This document shows positions 9,101-16,134 of a DNA stretch of 64,000 nt, one piece after another. Positions within the stretch are counted from its first letter, which is position 1; each line of letters starts with the position of its first letter. The notes beneath the pieces were generated by a model. That model was given only the letters and a program-made list of their open reading frames with translations. It had not been told where the DNA came from and ran no database searches. The position numbers and the translations under genes are program-made. The stretch comes from an uncultured Christensenellaceae bacterium. Lineage in GTDB: Bacteria; Bacillota; Clostridia; Christensenellales; Borkfalkiaceae. The stretch covers positions 28,318 through 92,317 of the forward strand of contig CAJUOI010000001.1 in assembly GCA_910588615.1 (NCBI GenBank), written 5' to 3'.

Positions 9101-9802
9101 ACGGCGACCAAAGACGGCGCGGTTGCCGCCGCAACTAAAGTGTTTACGGTAACTCCTTTGGTAAAGGATTCCGCAGGCGGGAAAAACGTAGAAGGCTTGA
9201 ACGCTTATGCCGACCGAGTTTTCGACAGGGGCGCAATGAATTTCGATAAGATTGCCTCGTTCGATACCCGTCAGAATATGGTTCTTTCCAAGGAAGGCTT
9301 TATCAGCAACCGTGCATGGGCAAACGGCAATATGTTCTGCGTGGAACCGAATGCTAATAATTTCCAACTTGATTTTACGTATACCGTTATGCAGAGAACT
9401 GGCGATAGGAACAAGGCTTCTTTTACGGTGAATTATCGTATGGGAAATTGGGATTCTTGGAATAGTGACCAGACTTCTTTCTATGCGGAAAGTGAGGCGA
9501 CTACTACTTCTGCGGGTTATTGGGGAGCTAGTAACAAGACGGATTGGTCGTCCAACCTTCCCGATGCCACAATCGGCAAAGTTATTCTTGCTCGTTTAAC
9601 GCATACTGTGACGGATGGTATCGTTACTTTCCATTGGCAATGGTCGGAAGACGGTACGACCTATAATGACTGGTTGAAATACACGGTCAACGAATCAACG
9701 GAAAATAAAAATATGGGAGCGCGCGTCAGTGCCATGCAGTTCAATTTTGAGCAGGGTAGCTTCCGCATCGGCGGGATCACGCTTACCCATCTCGAGGCTT
9801 AA
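6179..9802 (+). CDS. BspA-like LRR / Ig-like lipoprotein with C-x-x-C modules
   Basis: A 1207-residue lipoprotein. The signal peptide ends in a lipobox (MSLAAC), so it should be anchored to the outer face of the membrane. Residues about 28-145 hold Cys/His-rich repeats (CTEEGSATYTCACG, WHACGLCGDK, CSACN) like those of the protein at 20996. Residues about 150-490 are LRR_5 repeats (AFAGCAALKEINLP type). Several Ig-like beta domains follow (about 505-775 and beyond), and a lectin-like C-terminal domain (about 1000-1207). GTG 6179 is chosen because AAGGAGAGG lies 4 nt upstream. It follows the GH43-like gene in one operon and probably displays binding domains for the same glycan or host surface. 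The last part of the gene has a different codon style (see findings). Confidence 0.85.
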   Translation: MKKNFKKYLLIFSVTAAAAMSLAACGHAHEHSFQEGWSYDNTNHWHESDCGHDVKDGLAKHSFTENVIKQASCTEEGSATYTCACGYSYTAALPTVAHTYDTERWTAGALTHWHACGLCGDKKDEAEHTFVQGVCSACNAKEDGLFATVFVFEEDGDDYVVAGLTKEGAAYTKLTVPALYNGKSVTAIKANAFEGSAATEITVHASVTAIERETFLNCAALTKVELPETVKEIKDTAFAGCAALKEINLPAGLTAIGWFAFDGCAALEEIELPDGLTALGKQAFANCTSLTEVNVPAAITQIADRTFFRCTALETVTFAGDVTDIGIFAFADCSSLASITLPNTLKFIGQGAFMGSGLTSVVVPDSVSTLSVEAFADCAALTNATLPGNLNMHYGKIFAGCAALEEIVIPFVGSNVSAEDAVTTEFGYLFGVNAPENESAFTKVGNYYIPNSLKTITVKNGTIVDGAFDDCAHLETVHVEGNVLLNAVEFTNFTATIHVLGAPEVKELTLASSAYANEAAALTYRVTHGSAVEIIVKKGTDNAVLGTDYVLNADKTQITFKTEGTFTVTVKATLNNLTAERSANVEIAFRGPELTNVSLDKTAINAEESVVLSYEIDNESEVVVTVKKGDQTAVAGTDYTYAEATKTYTFNVAGAYTITVSATRNGKTVSRTLTLAVADTTVNAPVITFSADRTSVEEGTAVALTANVAYDTEHGDAEGTKTYEVFVQDGTKFVNADENFYEFNTDHMSFTPLVAGVYQIKLTVNSAKGQTADEAVTVTATLVEITLTWTTQATVNGWLRYALEGGDIVYAVTGYTGGYAVTYTADNAVVSAGAATNGTGVRVSATESNTATVKVTYTHKSDSSVKKELTMPVSFVSDLENAPILGEDPFGGTYGTLIPSTGLMLYFDVKDKNNTALTYNDITYEIVSTDLKKSDGTALDTVSINKLYDMNDYPFILVENFENNTATGTVTVKLTATKDGAVAAATKVFTVTPLVKDSAGGKNVEGLNAYADRVFDRGAMNFDKIASFDTRQNMVLSKEGFISNRAWANGNMFCVEPNANNFQLDFTYTVMQRTGDRNKASFTVNYRMGNWDSWNSDQTSFYAESEATTTSAGYWGASNKTDWSSNLPDATIGKVILARLTHTVTDGIVTFHWQWSEDGTTYNDWLKYTVNESTENKNMGARVSAMQFNFEQGSFRIGGITLTHLEA

Positions 9803-9816
9803 AAGGAATACAGAAA

Positions 9817-9843
9817 AAAGCAGAGCCGAAGCTCTGCTTTTTT
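9817..9843 (+). terminator. intrinsic terminator
   Basis: A perfect 10-bp stem (AAAGCAGAGC, 9817-9826, with GCTCTGCTTT, 9831-9840), a CGAA loop and a T-run directly after the BspA-like gene. Confidence 0.9.
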
Positions 9844-9870
9844 CATTCTTAAAAGGAAACACCGTGCCGC

Positions 9871-10011
9871 CTGTCATTCATAGCCGAAGGCGAGAGAATC
9901 CCCTGAAACGAAGTTCATCAACGACCGAGGGGATTTCCTACTTCGTGCTATGCACTCGTGCCGCCCAATGTGGGCAATAGAATTGGCGGGACGCTACGCT
10001 CGGAATGACAG
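9871..10011. repeat. 141-bp intergenic palindromic repeat
   Basis: The ends CTGTCATTC (9871-9879) and GAATGACAG (10003-10011) are perfect inverted repeats, and inside GAATCCCCT and AGGGGATT form a second stem. The CTGTCATTC...GGAATGACAG form with GAATCC inside resembles intergenic palindromes scattered in many gut bacterial genomes. No coding frame is present. From 10012 to 10237 I see nothing beyond AT-rich sequence. Confidence 0.65.
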
Positions 10012-10237
10012 ATTGCCATAGTCCGTCAACATTCCACCGTCGATTCGATCAGCTCGCAGTCGTATAGGGTCGGGTTAAAGGCATTGATTTTCAATTATGT
10101 TAAATAGAGTTTTCAAACTTGTATAATGATAAACCAGATTGTCTTGTGCCACAAAAAACTCCCTTGAAAATAACGATTATTATTTATATTATAGCATTTT
10201 TAATAATAAAAATCAAACATACATTAGTAACCTTTTA

Positions 10238-10390
10238 CTACCCGAAAACTAACAGTAGTGAGTTTACGGCGTGTGCTTGTCTTGAAACAAGATATTCGCG
10301 GTGTTTCATTTCCGAATAGCTTTCCGCAAATTCGTCCGTAACTTCGACGTCGGTATAATTCGTTCCGTCGTATATTCTGATTGTCGCCAT
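10238..10390 (-). pseudogene. truncated sigma-70-like/ICE regulatory protein
   Basis: A 50-codon minus-strand frame starting at ATG 10390 behind GGCGGAG. The first 41 residues (MATIRIYDGTNYTDVEV..., ADEF-type EVTDEFAESYSEMKHREYL) look like the N-terminus of the small sigma-factor-like regulators of Firmicutes conjugative transposons, which usually run to about 130-190 residues. After about residue 41 the sequence changes to an unrelated tail and stops, placing a deletion or element boundary near 10267. It is therefore a broken gene marking the left edge of the integrative-element remnant. Assignment rests on remembered family pattern only. Confidence 0.5.
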
Positions 10391-10433
10391 AACTCCGCCG
10401 TGTGCAATACGCCGACGGAGAGTAGCCTAAAAA

Positions 10434-10492
10434 TAAAAAAGACCGAAACAAAGCAACCCTATTAAGGCAGTATTGCTCTGTTTCGGCTCTTA
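10434..10492 (-). terminator. minus-strand intrinsic terminator
   Basis: A long imperfect stem (AGCCGAAACAGAGCAA on the minus strand pairing with TTGCTTTGTTTCGGTCT) is followed by a T-run. No gene ending just upstream on the minus strand was recognised, so it may belong to a lost gene. Confidence 0.7.
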
Positions 10493-10659
10493 TCTTTTTT
10501 CGGATTTCAGCACTCAAAACAGTATTTTATTTTCTTCCGGTGCGACAATCTTTCTGTATAAAGTGTCTATGCTAAACGCAAAATTGCGCCTATGCACAGA
10601 ATAGCAAAATAATGAAAGTGAAAAATAATAAGCATTGTCGGAAAATCGCTTATTTTATA

Positions 10660-10694
10660 GAAAAAGAACGCCCGTTGTTTCGAGCGTCCTTTAA
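10660..10694 (-). terminator. minus-strand terminator after resistance operon
   Basis: A 10-bp stem (10665-10674 with 10681-10690) is followed on the minus strand by a T-run. It directly follows the stop of the zinc-ribbon gene, so it likely ends the BceAB-type transcript. Confidence 0.8.
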
Positions 10695-10871
10695 TTAGGT
10701 TTTTGTTTTGATAACGACAGTTCCGTTGCGAATAATGATATGAATGTACTTACCGCATTTCGGACATTTTATATAGCCGTCCATTCCGTTTTTTGCTTGT
10801 ACAAGCGTATTATTGCAATGCGGACAATCGGCATAATAATAAGCATTATTTGGTATTTCATCGTTTTCCAT
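10695..10871 (-). CDS. small zinc-ribbon protein
   Basis: A 58-residue protein with two C-x-x-C knuckles (CPHCNN at residues 16-19 and CPKCGK at 36-39), which should bind one zinc ion. The C-terminal part is beta-strand-like (YIHIIIRNGTVVIK). It starts 20 nt after the permease stop and is followed by a terminator, so it is the last gene of the resistance operon. Small cysteine-rich proteins of this size accompany cargo genes in Firmicutes conjugative transposons, but I cannot name a function. The ribosome site is weak. Confidence 0.65.
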   Translation of the reverse strand: MENDEIPNNAYYYADCPHCNNTLVQAKNGMDGYIKCPKCGKYIHIIIRNGTVVIKTKT

Positions 10872-10891
10872 AGATAATTATTGTAGTTCGT

Positions 10892-12883
10892 TTAATATAT
10901 ATCATTGCTTTTCACAATACGGTGATAAATCTTTGCCGTTAAAAAATATACAAACACATATATAAGTGAGAATGCGGCGAAACAGCCGAGCGTACAGAGC
11001 GCAAATAATTTTGTGTTCAAAAGTGCAAGCAAACTCATAATCTTATTTATCATAGGAAAAGCAAAAGCAACGTGAAGTCCTGCCATTATTAAAGGCAAGA
11101 AAAACACCATAAGAATTTGTGTGTTAATAGACTTTTTAACTTCGGCATAACTCATTCCGACCTTCTGCATAATCTCAAAGCGTTTCTTATCTTCATAGCC
11201 TTCCGAAATCTGTTTGTAATAAATAATGAGAATAGCACCCATTAAAAAGAGAAGTCCGAGATATACGCCGAGAAAAAATATCCCACCGTAAATACTCGTA
11301 AATTCTTCGGCTTTAATAACGCGAATTGAATAGCGTGCGTTATAATTCTTTTCCTGCAACATAGCCGAGAGCGCATCCGAAAAAACAATTTGCTGTTCTT
11401 TGGTATTCTTAAAATTCACCCCGTAACTAAACTGTATCGTCGGTGTATTTTCGCCATATTCGGTTTTATATTTTTGATAGATCGCATTTAACGCAGTTTC
11501 GTCGGACACAACAAGATACATTCCGTCGGAGACTCCGGCGATATCGTTTGCCATCAAACCGTCTTTAACAAAACTGTCAACTTTCTCTTTTACAGTATAA
11601 TTTGTATCAAAGACACTAACGGTTTCGTAATTAAATTTTATATTGCTTTCACTTATTATAATTTCGTCGTTACCGAGTTGTTTATGCGAGCCTGTAATGT
11701 CATTATACGTTTGCGCGGTAACAAACAATAATAATAACGGATTTGCGCCCGCTGATTTTTGAAGATTTATTTTGTTACCGTTGGAAAATGCCGCCAAAGG
11801 TAAATAATTGCATAGTATTTCTTGTTCTGTCGTCATACCGTTTTTTTCGATTTCCGAACGGATATCCGCCGTTAATGTGCTGTTGGCATTTTCGCTTACG
11901 TTTGCTTGCACAATTAAATCGTATGGGAATTTTTGTGCTATCATATCGTTTCTGCCGAACATAAAAGAGGTCGTCGCCGATATTGTAACAAGCAGCATTG
12001 TAGCGAGAATACATATACTTGCAAGTCCGACCGAGTTTTGTTTCATTCGATACGTCATACCGGAAACGCTTGTAAAATGGTTTGGCTTATAATAATACTT
12101 CTTGTTCTTTTTTAACACCTTCAAAAGCGCAATACTTCCTGCCGTAAAGAGAAAGTACGTTCCTATAATCACTAAAATGACGGCAATAAAAAATAATAAA
12201 ACGGCGTCAACGGCGTCCTTTGTAAAAATAGCCAACGCATAGCCGGCAGCAAGCGTAATAATACCGAATATCGCCATTATATGCCGCGTTTTCGGTTCTT
12301 TTTCTCCTATATTATCGCCCTTTAATAATTCGACGGGTTTTGATATGTTGATACGAATAAGAGAAAAGATATATATACCGGCAAAGATACACGCAAACAA
12401 CAAAGTCGTAAATAGCGTTGATTTCCACGAAATATAAAAACCGGCGCCGTAGTTTGCATGTAAAATACGCGCAATAATCAAATACATCAGCTTATCCAAT
12501 AACATTCCTAACGCTATGCCGAGTATTATTGAAAATAAGGCAATGTATAAAACTTCAAACAGCAAAACAATCCCTAAATGCCTTTTCTCCATCCCGAGAA
12601 CGTTAAATAGTCCGAATTCTTTTTGACGGCGTTTGATAACAAAACTGTTTGTATAAAACAGAAATATAACGGCAAATATCCCGACGATTACCGTACCGAA
12701 ATTCAAAGTATATTGAATTGTTTGACCGCCGTGCATTGCCGCAATACTCTCATTGGTGTAAAGAGAGTAAATCATATAAAACATCATAACCGTAATGATA
12801 CAGGTCAATATATACGGCAAATATATTCTGCGGTTTTTCTTCAAATTTCCGAACGCAAGACGGGCATATAAGTTTTTAACCAT
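10892..12883 (-). CDS. BceB/VraG-type ABC transporter permease (antimicrobial peptide resistance)
   Basis: A 663-residue membrane permease of the FtsX/BceB type. It has an N-terminal membrane helix, a block of further helices, a large extracellular domain of about 200 residues (roughly 310-520), and a C-terminal group of helices. This is the layout of BceB-like transporters that sense and remove bacitracin, lantibiotics or similar lipid-II-binding peptides and signal to a partner kinase. ATG 12883 is chosen because GGGGGAA stands before it; a start seven codons earlier would lie deep in the ATPase gene. It overlaps the ATPase stop by 8 nt (translational coupling). The peptide substrate cannot be predicted. 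Confidence 0.88.
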   Translation of the reverse strand: MVKNLYARLAFGNLKKNRRIYLPYILTCIITVMMFYMIYSLYTNESIAAMHGGQTIQYTLNFGTVIVGIFAVIFLFYTNSFVIKRRQKEFGLFNVLGMEKRHLGIVLLFEVLYIALFSIILGIALGMLLDKLMYLIIARILHANYGAGFYISWKSTLFTTLLFACIFAGIYIFSLIRINISKPVELLKGDNIGEKEPKTRHIMAIFGIITLAAGYALAIFTKDAVDAVLLFFIAVILVIIGTYFLFTAGSIALLKVLKKNKKYYYKPNHFTSVSGMTYRMKQNSVGLASICILATMLLVTISATTSFMFGRNDMIAQKFPYDLIVQANVSENANSTLTADIRSEIEKNGMTTEQEILCNYLPLAAFSNGNKINLQKSAGANPLLLLFVTAQTYNDITGSHKQLGNDEIIISESNIKFNYETVSVFDTNYTVKEKVDSFVKDGLMANDIAGVSDGMYLVVSDETALNAIYQKYKTEYGENTPTIQFSYGVNFKNTKEQQIVFSDALSAMLQEKNYNARYSIRVIKAEEFTSIYGGIFFLGVYLGLLFLMGAILIIYYKQISEGYEDKKRFEIMQKVGMSYAEVKKSINTQILMVFFLPLIMAGLHVAFAFPMINKIMSLLALLNTKLFALCTLGCFAAFSLIYVFVYFLTAKIYHRIVKSNDIY

Positions 12884-13643
12884 TTTTTCGTTCCCCCGTA
12901 GCAAGCAATGTCAGCGTGTCCGAAATTTTGCAGTACAATTCTTCGTTATTGCTTTCACCGCGATAAATTTGGTGAAAAAGTCGTCCGTCTTTAATGAACA
13001 ATATTCTTCCGGCACGGCTTGCCGCTTTCGTGGAATGCGTAACCATAAGAATTGTCTGACCGTTTTTATTGATTGTTTCAAACACATCCAATAGGCTGTC
13101 GGTCGAGCGCGAGTCCAATGCGCCCGTTGGCTCGTCCGCAAGAATTAGTTTCGGATTGGTTATGATCGCCCGTGCGACAGCGGCGCGTTGCTTTTGCCCG
13201 CCCGAAACTTCATAAGGATATTTTTCCAAAATATCTTTAATGCCGAGTTCGGTCGCAATAGGGGCAAGACGATTTTCCATTTCTTCATAACTTTTTTTTG
13301 CAAGCACAAGCGGCAAGAAGATATTGTCTTTCAAAGAAAAAGTATCTAATAAATTAAATTCTTGAAAGACAAAACCGAGATTATCACGTCGAAATGCCGC
13401 AATTTCTTTTTCGCTAATGTTTGAAAGAAGTTTACCGTCTAAATCAACCGTTCCGTTTGTAGGCTTATCGAGTGCGGCGAGAATATTGAGCAGAGTTGTT
13501 TTGCCCGAACCCGATTCACCCATAATCGCAACGTATTCACCGCATTCAACCGAGAAAGTAACGTCGGAAAGAGCGGTAACCTGATTGCCGCCCAAACGTG
13601 AAGAATATACTTTACTTAGATTTTGTACCGATAAAAGAGCCAA
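12876..13643 (-). CDS. BceA-type ABC transporter ATPase
   Basis: A 255-residue ATP-binding subunit of the MacB/LolD-like class. The Walker A motif is [10 protein letters not shown], the signature [13 protein letters not shown] and the Walker [13 protein letters not shown]. It pairs with the overlapping FtsX-type permease and powers peptide removal from the cell surface. A GGAGG ribosome site precedes the ATG. It follows the sensor kinase after a 109-nt gap holding a hairpin and a possible response-regulator site, so it probably has its own inducible promoter, as in known Bce modules. Confidence 0.92.
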   Translation of the reverse strand: MALLSVQNLSKVYSSRLGGNQVTALSDVTFSVECGEYVAIMGESGSGKTTLLNILAALDKPTNGTVDLDGKLLSNISEKEIAAFRRDNLGFVFQEFNLLDTFSLKDNIFLPLVLAKKSYEEMENRLAPIATELGIKDILEKYPYEVSGGQKQRAAVARAIITNPKLILADEPTGALDSRSTDSLLDVFETINKNGQTILMVTHSTKAASRAGRILFIKDGRLFHQIYRGESNNEELYCKISDTLTLLATGERKNG

Positions 13644-13687
13644 GTTAAACTACCTCCGAATTTTAAGATAATTTAATTTTATCAAAA

Positions 13688-13729
13688 CAGCCGAAATAAA
13701 CACAATTACACGGTGTTACATTTCGGCTG
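13688..13729 (-). promoter_or_regulatory. hairpin and dyad in front of the bceAB-like genes
   Basis: A 10-bp stem (13688-13697 with 13720-13729) followed by a short T-run on the minus strand could terminate the regulator transcript. Inside its loop is an imperfect dyad, TTACA-CGG-TGTTA. BceR-type regulators bind TNACA/TGTAA dyads, so this could be the operator of the transporter genes. The 3-nt gap is shorter than the usual 4. Confidence 0.45.
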
Positions 13730-13752
13730 AAAGAAATGACATTTTCGTAAGG

Positions 13753-14739
13753 TCATTCAACTTTAAGATTATAAGTATTCGTATCTATATAAAACTTGCT
13801 ACCAGTTCCGATTTCGGAAGTAACGGAAAGTTTATGTGAGAGCTTGTCCGCCGCCCGACGGGATAAATATAATCCTATTCCCGTTGATTTTTTTTCGATT
13901 CTACCGTTATAACCCGTATAGCCTTTTTCAAAAATTCTCGGCAAATCTTCTTTTCTGATACCTATACCCGTATCTTCAATGATAATCACTTTGTTTTCTA
14001 CGGTAATTGTAACGCTGCCTTTTTCGGTGTATTTGATTGCGTTGGATAAAATTTGCTCGATTATGAAAGACAGCCATTTTTTGTCCGTAATAACTTTACA
14101 ATTCGCCGGCGTATAATTTACTTTGATTTTTTTGCTTATAAAAAGCGGCGCATATTTTCTGACGGTTTCTTTTATAATTTCGTCTAAATCATAGGACTTA
14201 AACACCATATCCGTCATATCGTCCATTCGTAAATACCATAATGCCATTTCTACATACTGTTCTATTCGGAAAAGTTCTGCGGCAAGCGCACGACTTTCTT
14301 TCGTATCGGAGTTTTGCAGTATAAGCCCCATTGCCGAAATAGGCGTCTTTATTTGGTGCATCCACATAGTATAATACTCTAAATATTCCGAATGTTCTTT
14401 TTGTTTTTTGCTTATATCGTTTTTATATTGTTCTCTGATTTTTCCGATAACCGCATACAATTCCGCTTCCGTCAGATTTTGGGGAATAGGTAATTGCAAA
14501 GTCAAAGGGTAATTCAAGAGCCGAATACGCTCGAAATGCTTTTTACAATATAAATAAAAGTGTATCGCCACCAAAATGATTATAATGGTAAAACACAGCG
14601 CAAATGCGTATAAAATCGCTTCAACCGCCATTTGATATAGATATGCAATCAACGCAAAAACAGCCGTAAAAACAAAAAGCAATGCTATTACGAATTTATA
14701 TTGCCATAGATATTTCGGAATGAGTTTTAGTGCTTTCAT
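13753..14739 (-). CDS. BceS-type intramembrane-sensing histidine kinase
   Basis: A 328-residue kinase. Two closely spaced membrane helices (about residues 15-62) have almost no extracellular loop, the hallmark of kinases that sense through a partner transporter. The phosphoacceptor region is MHQIKTPISAM (His near residue 132), followed by the ATPase domain with N (QILSNAIKYT) and G boxes (EDTGIGI, STGIGLYL). It lies 9 nt after its response regulator and next to the BceAB-like transporter, which is expected to be its sensor. Confidence 0.9.
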   Translation of the reverse strand: MKALKLIPKYLWQYKFVIALLFVFTAVFALIAYLYQMAVEAILYAFALCFTIIIILVAIHFYLYCKKHFERIRLLNYPLTLQLPIPQNLTEAELYAVIGKIREQYKNDISKKQKEHSEYLEYYTMWMHQIKTPISAMGLILQNSDTKESRALAAELFRIEQYVEMALWYLRMDDMTDMVFKSYDLDEIIKETVRKYAPLFISKKIKVNYTPANCKVITDKKWLSFIIEQILSNAIKYTEKGSVTITVENKVIIIEDTGIGIRKEDLPRIFEKGYTGYNGRIEKKSTGIGLYLSRRAADKLSHKLSVTSEIGTGSKFYIDTNTYNLKVE

Positions 14740-14748
14740 AATTTTTTC

Positions 14749-15423
14749 TCACAGTTCAATGATATAGCCGCAACCGACTTTTGTTTTGATAAAATCGTCG
14801 ATACCTAAATCTTCTAATTTCTTCCTAAGCCGCGTTACGTTTACCGTCAACGTATTTTCTTCGACATAATTATCGTCTTGCCACAATTTCATCATCAACG
14901 TATCGCGGCTTACGATTTTTCCCTTATTTACAAGCAATGTTTCCAATATACGAAACTCGTTTTTTGTAAGTTCCATACTCTTATCTCGATAAGAAAGAGT
15001 AAAATCGTTCAAGTTCAAAATTATGCCTTTATGTTCGAGAATGGAAATACCGTTCGGCATATCGTATGTTCGTCTTAATATCGCTTGAATTTTAGCAAGA
15101 AGAACGCTTACGTTAAACGGTTTGGAAATGAAATCATCACCGCCCATATTGACAGCCATAACAATGTTCATATTGTCGGAAGCCGACGATAAAAACACGA
15201 TAGGTACGTTGGAAATTTTACGAATTTCTTTACACCAATAAAAGCCGTCATAAAACGGTAATATTAAATCAAGTAAAACAATGTGAGCATTGCACTCGGT
15301 AAACTCATTTGTAATATTTTTGAAATCCCGTGCTATTATTACTTCAAAATCCCAATTTTCAAGGTATTGCTTAATTGATTTTGATATTATTTCGTCGTCT
15401 TCTACAAGTAAAATTTTATACAT
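14749..15423 (-). CDS. BceR-type response regulator (OmpR family)
   Basis: A 224-residue regulator. The receiver domain has Asp9/Asp10, the phosphorylated Asp52 (LLDLILPF) and the conserved Lys (SKPF). The C-terminal winged helix (about 130-224) includes LTKNEFRILE and VTRLRKKL. It should switch on the adjacent transporter genes when the kinase senses the peptide. A good promoter and a GGGAG ribosome site precede it. It is first in the minus-strand operon regulator, kinase, ATPase, permease. Confidence 0.92.
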   Translation of the reverse strand: MYKILLVEDDEIISKSIKQYLENWDFEVIIARDFKNITNEFTECNAHIVLLDLILPFYDGFYWCKEIRKISNVPIVFLSSASDNMNIVMAVNMGGDDFISKPFNVSVLLAKIQAILRRTYDMPNGISILEHKGIILNLNDFTLSYRDKSMELTKNEFRILETLLVNKGKIVSRDTLMMKLWQDDNYVEENTLTVNVTRLRKKLEDLGIDDFIKTKVGCGYIIEL

Positions 15424-15457
15424 AAAGAACTCCCGATTTTGAAAGCATTACATATTT

Positions 15458-15486
15458 ATTATACTGTAAATTGCGTTAAATAGCAA
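15458..15486 (-). promoter_or_regulatory. promoter of the BceRS-like genes
   Basis: On the minus strand: TTGCTA (15481-15486), a 17-nt spacer and TATAAT (15458-15463). A TTACA...TGTAA dyad brackets the -10 box, so autoregulation is possible. Confidence 0.65.
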
Positions 15487-15520
15487 GAACCTGAAAACGA
15501 CAAGTATTATTTCATTTTAT

Positions 15521-15711
15521 TTGTCTTTCGACAGGGGTGTGTATCGGAAAAAGCCGTTGCCGTAAAACTAAAACTGAATAAAGTGTAAACCCAAGCAAGG
15601 GAAAAATCATAGCGTAAAACAGCAAAATGAAAAATGCTAACGCTATGATTTTTTCTTTGTCCTTGACGGCGTAGGCTTTTCCCGATTTTCTCTTTGGTTG
15701 TCGAAAGACAA
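15521..15711. repeat. 191-bp inverted-repeat element, copy B
   Basis: Perfect 12-bp terminal arms, TTGTCTTTCGAC (15521-15532) and GTCGAAAGACAA (15700-15711). A second, imperfect pair lies inside (about 15538-15560 with 15664-15685). The core is a terminator-like stem, AAATCATAGCGT with ACGCTATGATTT, followed by a T-run. Its termini match the element at 1791-1941, and like it an AAGGAG ribosome site follows within about 15 nt. Confidence 0.8.
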
Positions 15712-15731
15712 ATAAAAAACAAGGAGAAAAT

Positions 15732-15812
15732 ATGTTAGTCAGTTCGCTGTTCTGTCCTTTTCCGTTACCGCCCCCAGACCGTAGGATTAATGAAAAAGTA
15801 AACCGAAACTAA
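15732..15812 (+). CDS. possible 26-residue peptide
   Basis: A short frame starting at ATG 15732, 5 nt after a good AAGGAG site (15721-15726). The product is MLVSSLFCPFPLPPPDRR plus eight residues, with an unusual Pro cluster. It follows the inverted-repeat element directly, so it may be a leader peptide for the downstream excisionase and integrase, or a chance frame. Only the ribosome site supports it. Confidence 0.35.
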   Translation: MLVSSLFCPFPLPPPDRRINEKVNRN

Positions 15813-15947
15813 TATGTTTGTACTTTGCTTGCTACTCGTAATTTTTCAAGATAAAAGTTATAGTATTTGCGGAAAGGGATTGAACGAAACGGATTATACC
15901 GCTGTTTGAGATAATCACTTACTAATCTGAAAAAGGAGGCAAGCACA

Positions 15948-16127
15948 ATGTTACGGAGTATCAAAAAAGCTTATGACATAGTTCGTCAGCAGGATGCCGA
16001 AACCGCCGTTACCGTACATACAATCCGTATGTGGTGCAAGGAAGGCAAGATTAAATGTCTTACCGCAGGTAACAAGGTTTTGGTCGATATTGACAGCCTG
16101 ATGGACTATATCGCTATCAAGGAGTAA
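15948..16127 (+). CDS. xis: excisionase-like winged-helix DNA-binding protein
   Basis: A 59-residue protein with a MerR/excisionase-type helix-turn-helix (TVHTIRMWCKEGKIKCLT) and a short wing (NKVLVDIDSL). Excisionases bind the element ends and steer the integrase towards excision. AGGAGG at 15934-15939 lies 8 nt before the ATG. The integrase begins 7 nt after its stop, the usual xis-int order of Tn916-like elements. The gene is intact although its partner is broken. Confidence 0.85.
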   Translation: MLRSIKKAYDIVRQQDAETAVTVHTIRMWCKEGKIKCLTAGNKVLVDIDSLMDYIAIKE

Positions 16128-16134
16128 ATTCATT

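Noticed and set aside
10119..10319. 66-residue plus-strand frame
   Set aside because: It has no ribosome site, an AT-driven Ile-rich composition, and overlaps the minus-strand sigma-like remnant, which reads as real protein.
10224..10517. 97-residue minus-strand frame
   Set aside because: It runs through a terminator hairpin and the region where another frame gives the family-like MATIRIYDG sequence; its own sequence is low in plausible structure.
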